A stretch of DNA of 64,000 nucleotides. Origin: Anaerorudis cellulosivorans. Its GTDB lineage: Bacteria > Bacteroidota > Bacteroidia > Bacteroidales > Dysgonomonadaceae. The notes under the pieces are model-generated. The model saw only the letters and a program-made list of their open reading frames with translations, was not told the DNA's origin and searched no databases. This document shows, one piece after another, positions 35,604 through 44,041 of this stretch. A program made the position numbers and the translations under genes. Positions within the stretch are counted from its first letter, which is position 1, and each line of letters begins with the position of its first letter. Location of the stretch: contig NZ_JAPCWE010000001.1 of the NCBI RefSeq assembly GCF_025943985.1, forward strand, positions 124,001-188,000. Direction: 5' to 3'.

Positions 35604-35948
35604 TTATTCTTCTCTTTTTTCTGCTCCTTTTGTCACTGTTTCCACCCCTTTTGCAAGTTCATTCCATGTGGCTTCGAGCAATGCATAAAACTTTTCGCCT
35701 TCCCTTGTCAGGCTAAAATATTTACGAGGGGGTCCCGAACTGCTTTCTACCCAACGATACGTAAGAATGCCCGCATTTTTTAAACGATTCAATAAAGGAT
35801 ACAACGTGCCTTCCAACAACTGAAGTCCGGCATTTCTCATTTCATCGATAATATCCCCCGGATACGCCTCGCCTCGTTTGATAATCGATAAAATGCAGTA
35901 CTCCAGCACTCCTTTCCGCATCTGACTTTGTGTGTTCTCAATATTCAT
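35604..35948 (-). CDS. PadR-family transcriptional regulator
   Basis: A 114-residue winged-helix repressor: MRKGVLEYCILSIIKRGEAYPGDIIDEMRNAGL and EGTLYPLLNRLKNAGILTYRW are canonical PadR motifs. The C-terminal helix for dimerisation is present. It is the first gene of the two-gene operon with the PspC protein. ATAC/GTAT half-sites next to its own -7 box (35976-36008) suggest autoregulation. Confidence 0.92.
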   Translation of the reverse strand: MNIENTQSQMRKGVLEYCILSIIKRGEAYPGDIIDEMRNAGLQLLEGTLYPLLNRLKNAGILTYRWVESSSGPPRKYFSLTREGEKFYALLEATWNELAKGVETVTKGAEKREE

Positions 35949-35975
35949 TTTTGCTATTCATTACCCTTTACGATG

Positions 35976-36008
35976 CAAAAATACATAAAACAAAGTATTA
36001 TGCAATAC
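35976..36008 (-). promoter_or_regulatory. padR promoter with overlapping ATAC/GTAT operator candidate
   Basis: TATTTTTG on the minus strand (35976-35983) matches TAnnTTTG. ATAC at 35981-35984 and GTAT at 35995-35998 form a spaced dyad. Directly adjoining is the hairpin-capable GTATT-ATGC-AATAC (35995-36008). PadR-family repressors typically bind ATAC...GTAT dyads, so this is a plausible autoregulatory operator. Confidence 0.45.
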
Positions 36009-36279
36009 AAAGTACCATATATTTTCCACAATTTAATGTTTTTTATGATTATAATAATCCATCGATTGTCGAAATAATACATGCTAACCATCCGGATAGA
36101 GCAATCTCGAGAAATCTCCTTTATATTTTCCCTGTTCCCTCCTTACCCTTTGTTTGGGCAGAAGGTAACGAATTCAACAACGTTTTTGTTCGATACGGCA
36201 AGTTTTTCAGATGCAAGACTGCTTTTGTCTGAAGTCGTTTCGCCTGCTTTTTGTTCGATAAGATAGATTATGCCGACCT
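36009..36279. other. Gene-less stretch upstream of the 11-bp repeats
   Basis: Together with the following segments it makes up a 689-bp gap between padR and coaBC. Small frames exist but lack recognisable protein features. No tRNA or known RNA motif was recognised. Confidence 0.45.
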
Positions 36280-36367
36280 TTCCTTCGCTCTTCCTTCGCT
36301 CTTCCTTCGCTCTTCCTTCGCTCTTCCTTCGCTCTTCCTTCGCTCTTCCTTCGCTCTTCCTTCGCTT
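36280..36367. repeat. Eight tandem copies of an 11-bp unit
   Basis: The unit TTCCTTCGCTC is repeated without interruption: copies 1-7 are exact and copy 8 differs only in its last base. One strand is pure pyrimidine apart from one G per unit. Because 11 is not a multiple of 3, any frame through it would cycle every 33 bases, and copy-number change would shift frame. It is more likely non-coding, with slippage-prone length. Confidence 0.9.
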
Positions 36368-36571
36368 CATGCTTGCCTCTAAGCAGGGACAACAGCACCA
36401 AATTCCGTTCGGTTTTTGTAAGGCAAACCTGCATGTTTTCCGCATCTGGAGCGGGATACAGAAGCAAAGCCGAAGCAAACGTTGTGCAATGATAGTGAAA
36501 GCCTAATGCAAGCATGGAGCGAGGAAGGTGCAGCCTTGGTACGGACTTGGTGCGAGGAAAGTGGACGATAC
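36368..36571 (+). other. GC-richer non-coding segment, possible unknown transcript
   Basis: After the repeats the base composition rises above that of flanking spacers. Two similar 15-base stretches, GGAGCGAGGAAGGTG and GGTGCGAGGAAAGTG, are 36 bases apart. A hairpin and T-run end the segment. It does not match tmRNA, RNase P RNA or SRP RNA as I know them. It could be an untranslated RNA or a decayed element. Confidence 0.3.
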
Positions 36572-36607
36572 ATTTTATCGGCGAGTTGATAAAATCTCGG
36601 CTTTTTT
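36572..36607 (+). terminator. Hairpin plus T-run before coaBC
   Basis: ATTTTATC and GATAAAAT form a perfect 8-bp stem with a GGCGAGTT loop. The T6 run (36602-36607) follows after a 6-base gap. It separates the non-coding segment from the coaBC promoter. Confidence 0.5.
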
Positions 36608-36610
36608 ATT

Positions 36611-36618
36611 TATGTTTG
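36611..36618 (+). promoter_or_regulatory. Putative -7 box (TATGTTTG) for coaBC
   Basis: An exact TAnnTTTG match 19 bases before the ATG at 36638, directly after the hairpin. A GTTGA at 36585-36589 is a weak -33 candidate. Confidence 0.5.
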
Positions 36619-36637
36619 TAACTCTAATCAAAAGACG

Positions 36638-37867
36638 ATGACATTACACGGTAAACATATCGTTTTGGGAATCACCGGCAGCATTGCCGCATACAAAGCC
36701 GCCGTTCTTACACGCCTACTCATAAAAAAAGGAGCCGAGGTACAAATTGTGATCACCCCCGCAGGAAAAGCATTCATCACACCTGTCACTCTTTCGGCAT
36801 TATCCGGCAAGCCGGTGATCAGCGAATTTTTTGCTTCAGCAGACGGCACGTGGCACAGTCATGTCGACCTCGGTCTTTGGGCCGATGCTATGATTGTGGC
36901 TCCCGCCACTGCATCCACCATCGGAAAAATGGCAAACGGCATAGCCGACAACATGCTGGTTACCACTTACCTTTCCATGAAAGCTCCGGTCTTTGTTGCA
37001 CCGGCCATGGATCTCGACATGTATCGACATCCCGTCACGCAACGTAATCTGCAGCTGCTGAAATCGGATAACGTACACATTATCGAACCGACCGTAGGCG
37101 AACTTGCCAGCCATCTCGAAGGCAAAGGTCGCATGGAAGAACCCGAAAACATAGTCGCTATTCTCGAAAATTTCTTTACGCAACGCGATATCCTCCTCGG
37201 AAAAAAAATCCTCATAACCGCAGGTCCTACCTACGAACGAATTGACCCCGTACGCTTCATCGGTAATTTTTCTACCGGAAAAATGGGCTATGCCATCGCC
37301 GAAGAATGTGCAGCTCGCGGAGCCGAGGTTACGCTCATTTCCGGACCCACGGCCTTGTCGGTTACACACCCCGGCATCCGCCTCATAAAAGTGGAATCGG
37401 CCAACGAAATGTACGAAGCGGCTATAGACATCTTCCCCCGGATGGATGCCGCCATCCTGTCGGCAGCGGTTGCCGATTATCGGCCTGAACATACGGCCGA
37501 CGAAAAAATGAAACGTACCGAAGGGAAGAACATTTCAATCACGCTTATACCCAATCCCGACATCGCCGCCGCACTGGGCAAAATGAAAAAACCCGGTCAG
37601 CTGCTTATCGGTTTTGCGTTGGAAACGACCGACGAAGAAGAAAACGCACAAAAAAAGTTGGAGAAAAAAAACATGGATTACATCATTCTGAACTCGCTAA
37701 AAGACGAAGGAGCAGGATTTGGTTATGACACCAACAAAATCACCATCCTCTCACGCAACGGGGAGAAAAAAACGTTCGGATTAAAAACCAAAAAAGAAGT
37801 TGCCAACGACATCATCGAACATACCTTAATACCCTTTTTCGAAGAAAAAAAGGAGACGGGCTCATGA
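36638..37867 (+). CDS. coaBC: Bifunctional phosphopantothenoylcysteine decarboxylase/synthetase
   Basis: Performs two coenzyme A steps: ligation of cysteine to phosphopantothenate (CoaB) and FMN-dependent decarboxylation (CoaC). The CoaC half is about residues 1-185, with GITGSIAAYKAA, the histidine in HSHVDLGLWAD, and ATASTIGKMANGIADN. The substrate-binding motif usually written PxMNxxMW appears as PAMDLDMYRHP here. The CoaB half follows, with ITAGPTYERIDPVRFIGNFSTGKMG and AAVADYRP. The length is 409 residues. The 3' end overlaps the M23 gene by 4 bases (ATGA). Confidence 0.95.
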   Translation: MTLHGKHIVLGITGSIAAYKAAVLTRLLIKKGAEVQIVITPAGKAFITPVTLSALSGKPVISEFFASADGTWHSHVDLGLWADAMIVAPATASTIGKMANGIADNMLVTTYLSMKAPVFVAPAMDLDMYRHPVTQRNLQLLKSDNVHIIEPTVGELASHLEGKGRMEEPENIVAILENFFTQRDILLGKKILITAGPTYERIDPVRFIGNFSTGKMGYAIAEECAARGAEVTLISGPTALSVTHPGIRLIKVESANEMYEAAIDIFPRMDAAILSAAVADYRPEHTADEKMKRTEGKNISITLIPNPDIAAALGKMKKPGQLLIGFALETTDEEENAQKKLEKKNMDYIILNSLKDEGAGFGYDTNKITILSRNGEKKTFGLKTKKEVANDIIEHTLIPFFEEKKETGS

Positions 37868-39627
37868 AAAAACGGATTCCTTTTCTCTTTTTCTTTTCCC
37901 TTTTCTTTCTCTTTGGTAAATTCCTAACCTTATCGTCTGATGCGCAGGACTATCCCTCACTGACTGATGCGCAAGACCATGCCGCTGTAGCTTTTGCGCA
38001 AAACTACACTCCCCCGCTAAAAATTAATCTCCGACTAAGTGCCAATTTCGGAGAGCTGAGAGACAGCCATTTTCATTCGGGTATCGACATCAAAACCAAC
38101 GGTAGCGCCAACCAACCCGTTTATGCTGTTGCCGATGGTTATATCTCGCGCATCAGCATTTCTCCCGGAGGTTTCGGGCATGCGTTGTACATCGATCACC
38201 CCGACGGTCACACCACGGTTTACGGACATTTAAACGCCTTTTCTCCCAAAATAGCCGAGTATGCCGAACATAAACAATACGAACTCGAACGTTTCCGCAT
38301 CCAGGTATTCCCTGCTCCCGATGAACTTCCCGTAAAAAAAGGGGAACAAATTGCCTTGAGCGGCAATACCGGATCATCGGGTGGTCCGCATCTGCATTTC
38401 GAGATCCGCGACACCCGCACGCAAGAACCACTGGATGTACTGGATTTTTTCGGCAACTCAGTAGTTGACACCCGAAAGCCCGATATCCGCGGCATCGCCT
38501 TTTATCCGGTCAAAGGCAAAGGCGTTGTCAACGGCAGCAGCAATCCCCTCCGCTTAACCATAACCAAAAACAAATCCGGCGTCCCCCTCCCCCCAACACA
38601 ACCAATTTACGCCTGGGGGCGCATCGGCGTGGGAGTAAAAGCCTACGACCGCATGGACGGACAAAGCAACATATACGGCATCAAACACGTACGGTTGGTC
38701 GTCGACGAAAAACCTGTTTTCCGAAGCACCATCAACCGCTTCCCCTTTTCCAAAACGCGCATGCTGAATTCCCATATCGATTTCGAAGAAGTCCGCAATC
38801 GAAATTCCTACTTCATGAAGTCGTTTGTCGAACCCGGGAACACCCTCCCCTTTTACGAAACGGTTAACAACGGCTTCATCGACATTCGTGAAGAACGCGA
38901 TTACCATCTGCGTTACGAACTCGAAGATTATTACGGCAACACCCTCATCTACCCTTTCGTGATTAAAGGGATGCCGCAACCCGTTCCGCAAGCGGAAAAA
39001 TGCACCCGTTTCATGGTATGGAATACGGACAACACTGTTGTCGATGTCAATTTTTCGCTACACATCCCTGCGGGAAATTTCTACGACAATTGTTGTTTCG
39101 CCCATTATGCAACACCATCCACCAACTACCTTTCCGATATTCACCAGGTGAACCTTTCGCCTGTTCCGCTACACGAAAACGCCACACTGTGGATTAAAAC
39201 CAACACCGACATTCCCGAATACCGACCAAAATACGGTATCGTAAAAATCAACCAAAACGGAAGGACAAGCTGGATGGGCGGAAAATATAAAAACAGCGGA
39301 GTGGAAACCACTATTAACGAATTGGGACAAAAATTCGTCATCGACCTCGACACCCTCGCTCCCAAAATTACACCCCAAACACCCGAAAAATGGGTGGCAA
39401 ACCGTCGTATCCGCATCGCGGTAACCGACGATAAAAGCGGCATCCACTCGTTCAGGGGCGAAATCGACGGCAAGTTTGTCCTCTTCTCGCACGACGTGAA
39501 ATCCCGCTATTACACCTGTGTTTTCGACGATAAGCGGTTAACCCGCGGCCAAAAACACCAATTGGTCGTTACGGCAACAGATGCTGTTGGAAACACCGCC
39601 GTTTACCGGTACGAATTTGTGTATTAG
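37864..39627 (+). CDS. M23-family metallopeptidase (LytM) with long C-terminal region
   Basis: A 587-residue secreted protein: signal segment at about 5-25, then the LytM zinc-endopeptidase fold at about 55-205. Zinc ligands are visible in HFHSGIDI (His and Asp) and in GGPHLHFEIRD (His-x-His). Such enzymes cut peptidoglycan cross-links or activate those that do. The remaining 380 residues are beta-rich and probably Ig-like, with no recognised motif. It is translationally coupled to coaBC by ATGA. Its last 4 bases overlap the convergent pncB. Confidence 0.9.
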   Translation: MKKRIPFLFFFSLFFLFGKFLTLSSDAQDYPSLTDAQDHAAVAFAQNYTPPLKINLRLSANFGELRDSHFHSGIDIKTNGSANQPVYAVADGYISRISISPGGFGHALYIDHPDGHTTVYGHLNAFSPKIAEYAEHKQYELERFRIQVFPAPDELPVKKGEQIALSGNTGSSGGPHLHFEIRDTRTQEPLDVLDFFGNSVVDTRKPDIRGIAFYPVKGKGVVNGSSNPLRLTITKNKSGVPLPPTQPIYAWGRIGVGVKAYDRMDGQSNIYGIKHVRLVVDEKPVFRSTINRFPFSKTRMLNSHIDFEEVRNRNSYFMKSFVEPGNTLPFYETVNNGFIDIREERDYHLRYELEDYYGNTLIYPFVIKGMPQPVPQAEKCTRFMVWNTDNTVVDVNFSLHIPAGNFYDNCCFAHYATPSTNYLSDIHQVNLSPVPLHENATLWIKTNTDIPEYRPKYGIVKINQNGRTSWMGGKYKNSGVETTINELGQKFVIDLDTLAPKITPQTPEKWVANRRIRIAVTDDKSGIHSFRGEIDGKFVLFSHDVKSRYYTCVFDDKRLTRGQKHQLVVTATDAVGNTAVYRYEFVY

Positions 39628-40799
39628 ATCAGTCCCAAGGTTTCCATTGCCAACCGGATTTCCTTCTCGCTCCCCGTGTGTTTGCCCTCCGAATCCGAAA
39701 GTTTGACACACTCCTGCCATTTGTCGGATGCCGTCATCTTGCATCGGAAAAGTTTCATCACGATATTCATTCCTTTGATGTTGTTCCCCACATCGGCGGT
39801 TAAATTAGTGCCGATACCAAACGTAGCCCCGATACGATCGCCACAATAGTTTTTTATTTCAATGGCCTTGTTCACATCCAAACTATCCGAAAAAACAATA
39901 TACTTCATCTTAGGATCTATCCTGAGCTCCTCATACCTTTTTATCGCCTTATCCACAAAAACGAACGGATTGCCGCTATCCTGTCGCAGGCTGGTAAACA
40001 AGGCCGCATGTTTTCTGCTGAAATTCCTGAAAAATACGTCGCTCGTATAGGTATCCGTAAGAACCGTACCCAAATCACCGTCAAATACATTAATCCAATC
40101 TTCCATCGACATGAAATTTGCCATCTTGTAACCATACACCGATCCATGAAACTGCACCCACTCGTGCGGATGCGTCCCCGCCACATGAATATGATGTTTA
40201 TAAGCCATATACACATTGCTGGTGCCGAAAAAACTTTTCCCCGCATATTGTTTCAGTAACTCGGTAACCCGATCTTCCACATCGAAACTGAACCTGCGCC
40301 TCATGCCGAACAACGAAAACACAATGTTGTTTTCCTTCATTTTCGCGGCTTTTTCGATAGCCGCCTGCTCCATATAGGCCATATCGGGTTTTTGTCCGGT
40401 TTCCCTGAAATACAGCTCCGAAACGGTCGCCAAAATAGGCGTTTCCCACAACGTAATCCGATAGAGCAACCCCGATGCCTTGATGTGCAGTTTGTGATTT
40501 TCCATCGTAATCTCCACTTCCGAAGGATCAAATCGAAGTCCTTTCAGATAATTGATATAAAAAGGCGGAAGGTAAGGGATATTTTCACGCAGGAATTCCT
40601 CCTCTTCTTTTGTTAAATGCAGCTTCGACATCTCATGCAGCTCCTCGCGCAGCAACGCATCAAAACCGTCAGGATAATCACCATTGTACCTATCCACAAA
40701 TTCAAACTCACCATACGCGCGCGGAAACAATTTGGAATACGCATAGCTTGTAGTCAGCTTATACAAATCCGTATCCAATATACTTTTAATTATGCCCAT
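39624..40799 (-). CDS. pncB: Nicotinate phosphoribosyltransferase
   Basis: Makes nicotinate mononucleotide from nicotinic acid and PRPP in NAD salvage. It has 391 residues, with the typical start SILDTDLYKLTTSYAYSKLFP. The phosphorylated histidine is in HVAGTHPHEW. Later motifs are LRQDSGNPFVF, KYIVFSDSLDVNKA and FGIGTNLTAD. It follows the HD-domain gene by 16 bases on the same strand, so they are co-transcribed. Confidence 0.95.
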   Translation of the reverse strand: MGIIKSILDTDLYKLTTSYAYSKLFPRAYGEFEFVDRYNGDYPDGFDALLREELHEMSKLHLTKEEEEFLRENIPYLPPFYINYLKGLRFDPSEVEITMENHKLHIKASGLLYRITLWETPILATVSELYFRETGQKPDMAYMEQAAIEKAAKMKENNIVFSLFGMRRRFSFDVEDRVTELLKQYAGKSFFGTSNVYMAYKHHIHVAGTHPHEWVQFHGSVYGYKMANFMSMEDWINVFDGDLGTVLTDTYTSDVFFRNFSRKHAALFTSLRQDSGNPFVFVDKAIKRYEELRIDPKMKYIVFSDSLDVNKAIEIKNYCGDRIGATFGIGTNLTADVGNNIKGMNIVMKLFRCKMTASDKWQECVKLSDSEGKHTGSEKEIRLAMETLGLI

Positions 40800-40815
40800 T
40801 TTCTCTTTTTCTATT

Positions 40816-41427
40816 TTAATTATCGTTTCTCTCTTTTTCCTGCATTGCTTTAATGGTTTCTTCCATCAGATATTCCAAATCCCATCCCAACATCTCCGCT
40901 CCTTTTTGAATAACCTCACGGGAACAACCTGCTGCAAATTTTTTGTCTTTGAATTTCTTTTTCAGCGACGATGTAGTCAAATCCAGTGTACTTTTGCTCG
41001 GGCGCATCAGAATGGCAGCACCGATTAAACCGGTCAGTTCATCGGTTGCATACAACACTTTCTCCATCTCATGTTCCGGTGGCACATCGTTCTGGGTAAA
41101 ACCATAGGCATGCGAAACCACTGCCCGCACGATTTCGGGATTTATCCCCGCTGTTCCCATTATTTCGCGCACCTTTATGCAATGCTCATCAGGAAACGCC
41201 TCAAAATCCAAATCATGCAATAAACCTACCAATCCCCAAAACTCTTCCTCCTCGCCATATCCCAAGATACGGGCAAAATGCCGCATCACCTCTTCCATCG
41301 TTTCGCCGTGCTGAATATGAAAGGGCTCTTTGTTATATTGCTGCAACATGGCAAAGGCTTCCTCACGGGTAATTCCCGGATTTCGTCGCCCTGAATCAGT
41401 TTCAGGTAAATGTTTTAATACTTCCAT
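40816..41427 (-). CDS. HD-domain protein (putative phosphohydrolase)
   Basis: A 203-residue cytoplasmic HD-superfamily protein. Metal ligands are likely the His in PFHIQHGETMEEVMRHFA, the HD pair in LVGLLHDLDFE, and the Asp in VLYATDELTGL. This family covers nucleotidases and other phosphohydrolases; the substrate is not evident. It is co-transcribed with pncB, which hints at nucleotide or NAD metabolism, but this is only context. Confidence 0.85.
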   Translation of the reverse strand: MEVLKHLPETDSGRRNPGITREEAFAMLQQYNKEPFHIQHGETMEEVMRHFARILGYGEEEEFWGLVGLLHDLDFEAFPDEHCIKVREIMGTAGINPEIVRAVVSHAYGFTQNDVPPEHEMEKVLYATDELTGLIGAAILMRPSKSTLDLTTSSLKKKFKDKKFAAGCSREVIQKGAEMLGWDLEYLMEETIKAMQEKERNDN

Positions 41428-41577
41428 GATGATATATCTTTTTCTAAAAAATAATTTTGCAGGTACGAAATTATTAAAAAATGTTTTTTCACAAAAAAAT
41501 AAACCGCTTTATTTCCTCATCACTTTTAAAATCAACTTATTTAACATCTCAATCGCTTCTTTGCGCAGTATTTTGAC

Positions 41578-41585
41578 TAATTTTG
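41578..41585 (+). promoter_or_regulatory. Putative -7 box (TAATTTTG) for the patatin-BamA gene
   Basis: An exact TAnnTTTG match 40 bases before the ATG at 41626. TTTG at 41560-41563 is present but spaced only 14 bases away, shorter than the usual 19. Confidence 0.45.
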
Positions 41586-41625
41586 CCGAAATATACGCAC
41601 AATCAATGAAAGGTGTAACAAAAAT

Positions 41626-43854
41626 ATGCAAAGGAAGCCGCTCTCTCTTACTGTCCTCTTTTTTTTGATATTTACGATAGCTATAGCACAAAACCAACCC
41701 CGAAAAAAAGTGGGCGTAGTGCTTAAAGGGGGTGGCGCCAAAGGATTTGCTCACATCGGCGCACTTAAAGTACTCGAAGAAGCCGGTATTCCCATCGACT
41801 ACATCGCAGGAACCAGTATGGGAGCCATTGTTGGCGGACTTTATGCCGTGGGATATGATGCCAATAAACTCGACTCAATTTCGAGAACGCAAGATTGGCT
41901 CTTCCTCCTAAGCGACAACACGGCTCGCGAAAACCTGCCCCCACAATTGAAAGATGCTTCTGAACGCTATCTTGTTTCCTTGCCCTACCGGGTAGAATTC
42001 AAAAAAAGATCCGGCAAATTGAGTCTTCCCACAGGAATGATCATGGGCCAAAATCTCTACAGTTTGTTTTTGAATTTAACTATCGGATATCAAGACTACA
42101 TGGATTTCGACGATCTACCTATTCCTTTTGGCTGCATAGCGGCCGATATTCGAACGGGTAAAGAGGTAGCCCTCAGAGAGGGAGTGCTGGCACAAGCCAT
42201 ACGGGCAAGCATGGCCATCCCCGGTATGTTTGCCCCCGTCGAAATAGATAGCATGCTCCTCATCGATGGGGGCATCGTCAACAACTATCCGGCAGATTTG
42301 GTAAAAGAGATGGGGGCGGATGTGATCATTGGCGTAACCATTTTGCCCGATAAGAACGGTAAGGAAAAGAATAAGGAATCACTTGTGGAAGTGATTTCCG
42401 GACTAAGCAATTTCTTGGACAAACAAAAAGAGGAAGAGAACATTCGAAACACCGATATTTTGATTACAGCCGATACCCATCCGTACGGAATGTTGAATTT
42501 CGAAAAAAATGCCATCGACACGATCATCTTGCGTGGCGAAAAAGCAGCACGCGAAAAATGGGACGAGTTGATGGCGCTGAAAACGTCATTGGGCATCACC
42601 GAATCCGACTCTCTCAGACAAACCATCGTAAATCCGTATATCGAAATGGATTCTCTGGAAATTGAAAGCATCCAATTCATAGGTCTTTCGCCTAAAGAAA
42701 GTGTGGAAATGCTGAAAAGAATCCGGCTCAAAGACAACAAAATCACCCGTAAAGACCTCGAGACATTGACATCACAAATCTATGCAACCGGCATGTTTAC
42801 ACGTGTACTCTATCAACTCAAAGGAGATTCACCGTTTCGTCTGGTTTTTGAGGTCGAAAAAAAGGATTTCAAAACCCTGAACCTTGGCTTGCGATTCGAT
42901 ACTGACGATATAGCAGCGATCTTGGCCAACACCACAATCAGGCCGGCTTCATCGCTAAACTCGGTCATCAATATCACTACCCGCCTCAGTAAAAACCCCT
43001 ATTTCGTTGCCGACTATTATATCAACCACGGCATCTTTTACCGCGGTGGCATTTCCTATAAATTGAGCCGTAACGAGATCAATATCTTCGACCGCGGAAA
43101 ACGCAGTTACAGTTTCGGCGTCACCCTAAATTCACTCAACCTCAACTTCTCCGAATTTTATTTCAGTAACGTCAAGCTCCATTTTGGTCTCAATTTCGAC
43201 AATTTCTATTTCTTCTCCACGCTTGCCAATCATACCGATTTCCAACGCATCGGTCTAAACAATAAGCTTTATGTCAATTATTTCCTTGAAGGTGTGTACG
43301 ACAACCTCGACAAGAGCTACTTCCCAACCTCCGGACAATATTTTTCGTTCCGCTATACCCTTCACACCGATAATTTTTACCAAATGAACCACGATTTGCC
43401 GTTGAACGCTATCAACCTGCGATTTTTCAAACCCATCAAAATTACCGACAAACTCAATCTTACCCCCGAAATTTCCGGAAGAGCACTTCTTCACGCCCCC
43501 GACAGCATACCATTGATATACAGCAATTTCGTTGGTGGAAAATTTGACGGACATTATTTTCCCCAACAAATCGCCCTACCGGGATCGGGAGGTATGGAAA
43601 TCCTGAAAAATTCCGTACTTAAAGCACAAGCCGATATCCGCTATCAATTAACGCCCACTCAATACCTCTACACTAATCTCCATGTTGCAGTTCACAACGA
43701 TAAGGTATTGAAAATTTTCAATGGTTCCTATTTCCCGGGCATCAACCTCGGCTATTCCTACCTCACTGTCGTCGGACCGCTATCGGTGGAAGTCGGGTAT
43801 TCGGGACTATCCAAAAAAACCCATGCTTACGTAGGAATCGGACATTATTTTTAG
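41626..43854 (+). CDS. Patatin-BamA fusion, type Vd secretion-like phospholipase
   Basis: A 742-residue exported protein with signal peptide (LSLTVLFFLIFTIAIAQ). Patatin-like lipase domain at about 28-280: oxyanion loop GGGAKGFAHIGALKVL, nucleophile Ser64 in GTSMGAIVGG, and the dyad aspartate in LLIDGGIVNNYPADL. A POTRA-like segment follows at about 335-410 (IESIQFIGLSPKESVEMLKRIR). The C-terminal 320 residues form a BamA/Omp85-type 16-stranded barrel ending YVGIGHYF. The layout is that of PlpD-type Vd autotransporters. The passenger probably hydrolyses phospholipids. Confidence 0.92.
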   Translation: MQRKPLSLTVLFFLIFTIAIAQNQPRKKVGVVLKGGGAKGFAHIGALKVLEEAGIPIDYIAGTSMGAIVGGLYAVGYDANKLDSISRTQDWLFLLSDNTARENLPPQLKDASERYLVSLPYRVEFKKRSGKLSLPTGMIMGQNLYSLFLNLTIGYQDYMDFDDLPIPFGCIAADIRTGKEVALREGVLAQAIRASMAIPGMFAPVEIDSMLLIDGGIVNNYPADLVKEMGADVIIGVTILPDKNGKEKNKESLVEVISGLSNFLDKQKEEENIRNTDILITADTHPYGMLNFEKNAIDTIILRGEKAAREKWDELMALKTSLGITESDSLRQTIVNPYIEMDSLEIESIQFIGLSPKESVEMLKRIRLKDNKITRKDLETLTSQIYATGMFTRVLYQLKGDSPFRLVFEVEKKDFKTLNLGLRFDTDDIAAILANTTIRPASSLNSVINITTRLSKNPYFVADYYINHGIFYRGGISYKLSRNEINIFDRGKRSYSFGVTLNSLNLNFSEFYFSNVKLHFGLNFDNFYFFSTLANHTDFQRIGLNNKLYVNYFLEGVYDNLDKSYFPTSGQYFSFRYTLHTDNFYQMNHDLPLNAINLRFFKPIKITDKLNLTPEISGRALLHAPDSIPLIYSNFVGGKFDGHYFPQQIALPGSGGMEILKNSVLKAQADIRYQLTPTQYLYTNLHVAVHNDKVLKIFNGSYFPGINLGYSYLTVVGPLSVEVGYSGLSKKTHAYVGIGHYF

Positions 43855-43968
43855 CTTCCTTCCCCACGTTTTTTTCGAAGTGTGTATCCCTGTGTGAACG
43901 AATAGTTACGGATATATCCGGTTAAAAAGGGGGGTTCGTCGAGAAAAAACACGGGTTAATCTATTTTG

Positions 43969-44000
43969 TTTGGAGGTGTAAAGAGATAAACCTAATTTTG
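43969..44000 (+). promoter_or_regulatory. Promoter with -33 and -7 elements for the OMP_b-brl_3 gene
   Basis: TTTG at 43969-43972 and TAATTTTG at 43993-44000 are separated by 20 bases, close to the Bacteroidota pattern TTTG-N19-TAnnTTTG. The predicted leader is about 35 bases to the ATG at 44042. This is the best-formed promoter in the window. Confidence 0.6.
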
Positions 44001-44041
44001 ATCTTGTAAGTAAACGAGAATTTATTTATTACACCAAAAAA

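Noticed and set aside
36280-36367. CRISPR array
   Set aside because: The repeats are contiguous 11-mers with no spacers and no cas genes nearby.
36143-36515. Minus-strand reading frames of about 100 residues encoding KEERRKSEGRA repeats
   Set aside because: They arise only because the 11-bp tandem repeat lacks stops; the flanking sequence has no protein-like features, and the frame is open in more than one register.
36520-36570. GAGGAAAGT as a sign of RNase P RNA
   Set aside because: Only one short motif matches. The segment is too short, and the other conserved regions of RNase P RNA are missing.
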